A DNA stretch of 5,748 bases, from NCBI GenBank assembly GCA_016880225.1, contig JAEHDT010000031.1, forward strand, positions 1 through 5,748. The letters run 5' to 3'. The DNA is from Gemmatimonadota bacterium. GTDB lineage: Bacteria; Gemmatimonadota; Gemmatimonadetes; Gemmatimonadales; GWC2-71-9. The notes beneath the pieces were generated by a model that was given only the letters and a program-made list of their open reading frames with translations, was not told the DNA's origin and searched no databases. The position numbers were made by a program, and so were the translations under genes. Of the stretch, positions 5,010 to 5,748 are shown piece by piece (the stretch's first letter is position 1; each line of letters begins with the position of its first letter).

Positions 5010-5748
5010 GCCCTCACGGCGGCCCGGGGCGCCGGTTTGCCGCCGGATGGCTGCTGCGCGTCGGGCGACTGCGCCGCGGCCGGCCGGCTCGCGAGCGGCG
5101 CCGCGGTGCCGCGGTAGTACTCGGCGGCGGCCGCGACGCCGGCCCCGGGCGTCACGGAGATCCCGACGTCCCGCATCGCCATTTCCGCGCCCGCGATGGC
5201 GCCCAGCAGCATGAGCTCGTTGAGATCTCCCAGGTGCCCGATCCGGAACAGCTTGCCCGCCATGCGGGCGAGGCCGGCGCCGAGCGCCAGACTGTAGCGG
5301 CGGAACGCGACGTCGATCACGTCGGCCCCGTTCGCGCCCTCGGGAACCATGACCGCACTCACCGTGTCGGAGTACCACCTGGGCGCGCGGGCGCACAGCT
5401 TGAGTCCCCAGGCCCGCACGGCGGCGCGCACGCCCTCTGCCAGGCGGTGATGGCGCGCGAACACGTTCTCGAGGCCTTCCTCGAGCAGCATGGCGAGCGA
5501 CTCGCGCAGGCCGTACAGCATCGGGATCGACGGCGTGTACGGGAAGTAGCCGCTCGCGTTCGCCTTGATCATGTCCCCGAAGTCGAAGAACACGCGCGCG
5601 CACTTGGCGCGCTCGCGGGCCGCGAGGGCGTTGGGGCTGGCGCACACGATGCCGAGGCCGGCGGGCAGCATGAGCCCCTTTTGCGATCCGGTGACCGCCA
5701 GGTCGACCCTCCAGTCGTCCATGCGGAAGTCGATCGATCCGATCGAGC
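5006..5748 (-). CDS. sga: Serine-glyoxylate aminotransferase, C-terminal part (5' end outside window)
   Basis: PLP-dependent fold-type I aminotransferase that converts glyoxylate and L-serine to glycine and hydroxypyruvate, the entry into the reductive half of the serine cycle; cytosolic. The frame is open from the right window edge to a TGA at 5008-5006, giving 246 visible residues. The family is about 400 residues long, so roughly 150 N-terminal residues lie outside, including the glycine-rich cofactor region. The visible part begins SIGSIDFR and carries GSQKGLMLP, whose lysine (visible residue 23) is the Schiff-base lysine of this family. GYFPYTP (about 67-72) and FRIGHLGDLNE (about 167-177, with the substrate-carboxylate arginine) follow in the expected order. 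The Met at 5722 is internal, because family-like sequence continues upstream of it. After the normal end of the fold there is an Ala/Pro/Gln-rich tail of about 28 residues. The stop overlaps the mcl start. Agreement with Methylorubrum Sga, recalled from memory, is strong; alanine-glyoxylate aminotransferase is the main alternative but does not fit the context as well. Confidence 0.95.
   Translation of the reverse strand, partial: SIGSIDFRMDDWRVDLAVTGSQKGLMLPAGLGIVCASPNALAARERAKCARVFFDFGDMIKANASGYFPYTPSIPMLYGLRESLAMLLEEGLENVFARHHRLAEGVRAAVRAWGLKLCARAPRWYSDTVSAVMVPEGANGADVIDVAFRRYSLALGAGLARMAGKLFRIGHLGDLNELMLLGAIAGAEMAMRDVGISVTPGAGVAAAAEYYRGTAAPLASRPAAAQSPDAQQPSGGKPAPRAAVRA

Larger units (their letters stand above)
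1..5748 (-). other. Serine-cycle operon (single transcription unit, both ends outside window)
   Basis: All six genes face the same way and abut or overlap by four bases, leaving no room for internal promoters or terminators outside coding sequence. The products form consecutive or linked steps of one pathway: Sga, Mcl, MtkA, MtkB, Hpr, Ppc. The promoter must lie beyond 5748 and the terminator beyond position 1. No regulator gene, such as a LysR-type QscR relative, is visible. Confidence 0.88.

Noticed and set aside
4020..5117. Plus-strand open frame (365 codons) opposite mcl
   Set aside because: It shows no protein-like motifs and lies wholly antisense to mcl and the end of sga.
4029..5645. 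Possible 538-residue extended malyl-CoA lyase
   Set aside because: The extra N-terminal part is sga read in the wrong frame. The conserved lyase N-terminus starts at the ATG at 5009.

Overview
The window is a GC-rich stretch of bacterial DNA filled end to end by six genes on the minus strand, with essentially no intergenic space. Read in the direction of transcription (right to left) they are: serine-glyoxylate aminotransferase (sga, 5' end outside the window), malyl-CoA lyase (mcl), malate-CoA ligase beta subunit (mtkA), malate-CoA ligase alpha subunit (mtkB), an NAD(P)H-dependent hydroxypyruvate/glyoxylate reductase (hpr), and phosphoenolpyruvate carboxylase (ppc, 3' end outside the window). 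Four of the five junctions are 4-base ATGA or GTGA stop/start overlaps. The fifth (mcl/mtkA) has one base between stop and start. The set therefore looks like a single translationally coupled operon.

Together the genes encode the distinctive steps of the serine cycle for C1 (formaldehyde/formate plus CO2) assimilation. Sga transaminates glyoxylate with serine, giving glycine and hydroxypyruvate. Hpr reduces hydroxypyruvate to glycerate. Ppc carboxylates phosphoenolpyruvate to oxaloacetate. After reduction to malate, MtkAB makes malyl-CoA with ATP, and Mcl splits it into acetyl-CoA and glyoxylate, which returns to Sga. Serine hydroxymethyltransferase, glycerate kinase, enolase and malate dehydrogenase are also needed and are not in this window, nor is any C1 oxidation or tetrahydrofolate gene.

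Layout: 5006-5748 sga (partial); 4029-5009 mcl; 2846-4027 mtkA; 1935-2849 mtkB; 952-1938 hpr; 1-955 ppc (partial). No promoter, terminator, RNA gene, mobile element, CRISPR array or long repeat was seen. The long open frames on the plus strand and in other minus-strand frames are by-products of high GC content.

Organism: Sga, Mcl, MtkA and MtkB resemble the Methylorubrum/Methylobacterium proteins as I remember them. The gene order, the type of reductase and the extreme compaction do not match that organism. A GC-rich proteobacterium or an uncultivated soil or groundwater lineage with a serine cycle (for example Rokubacteria-like) would fit; the sequence alone does not decide this. The pathway is known. 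What may be new is the arrangement and the choice of enzymes, not a new kind of system.
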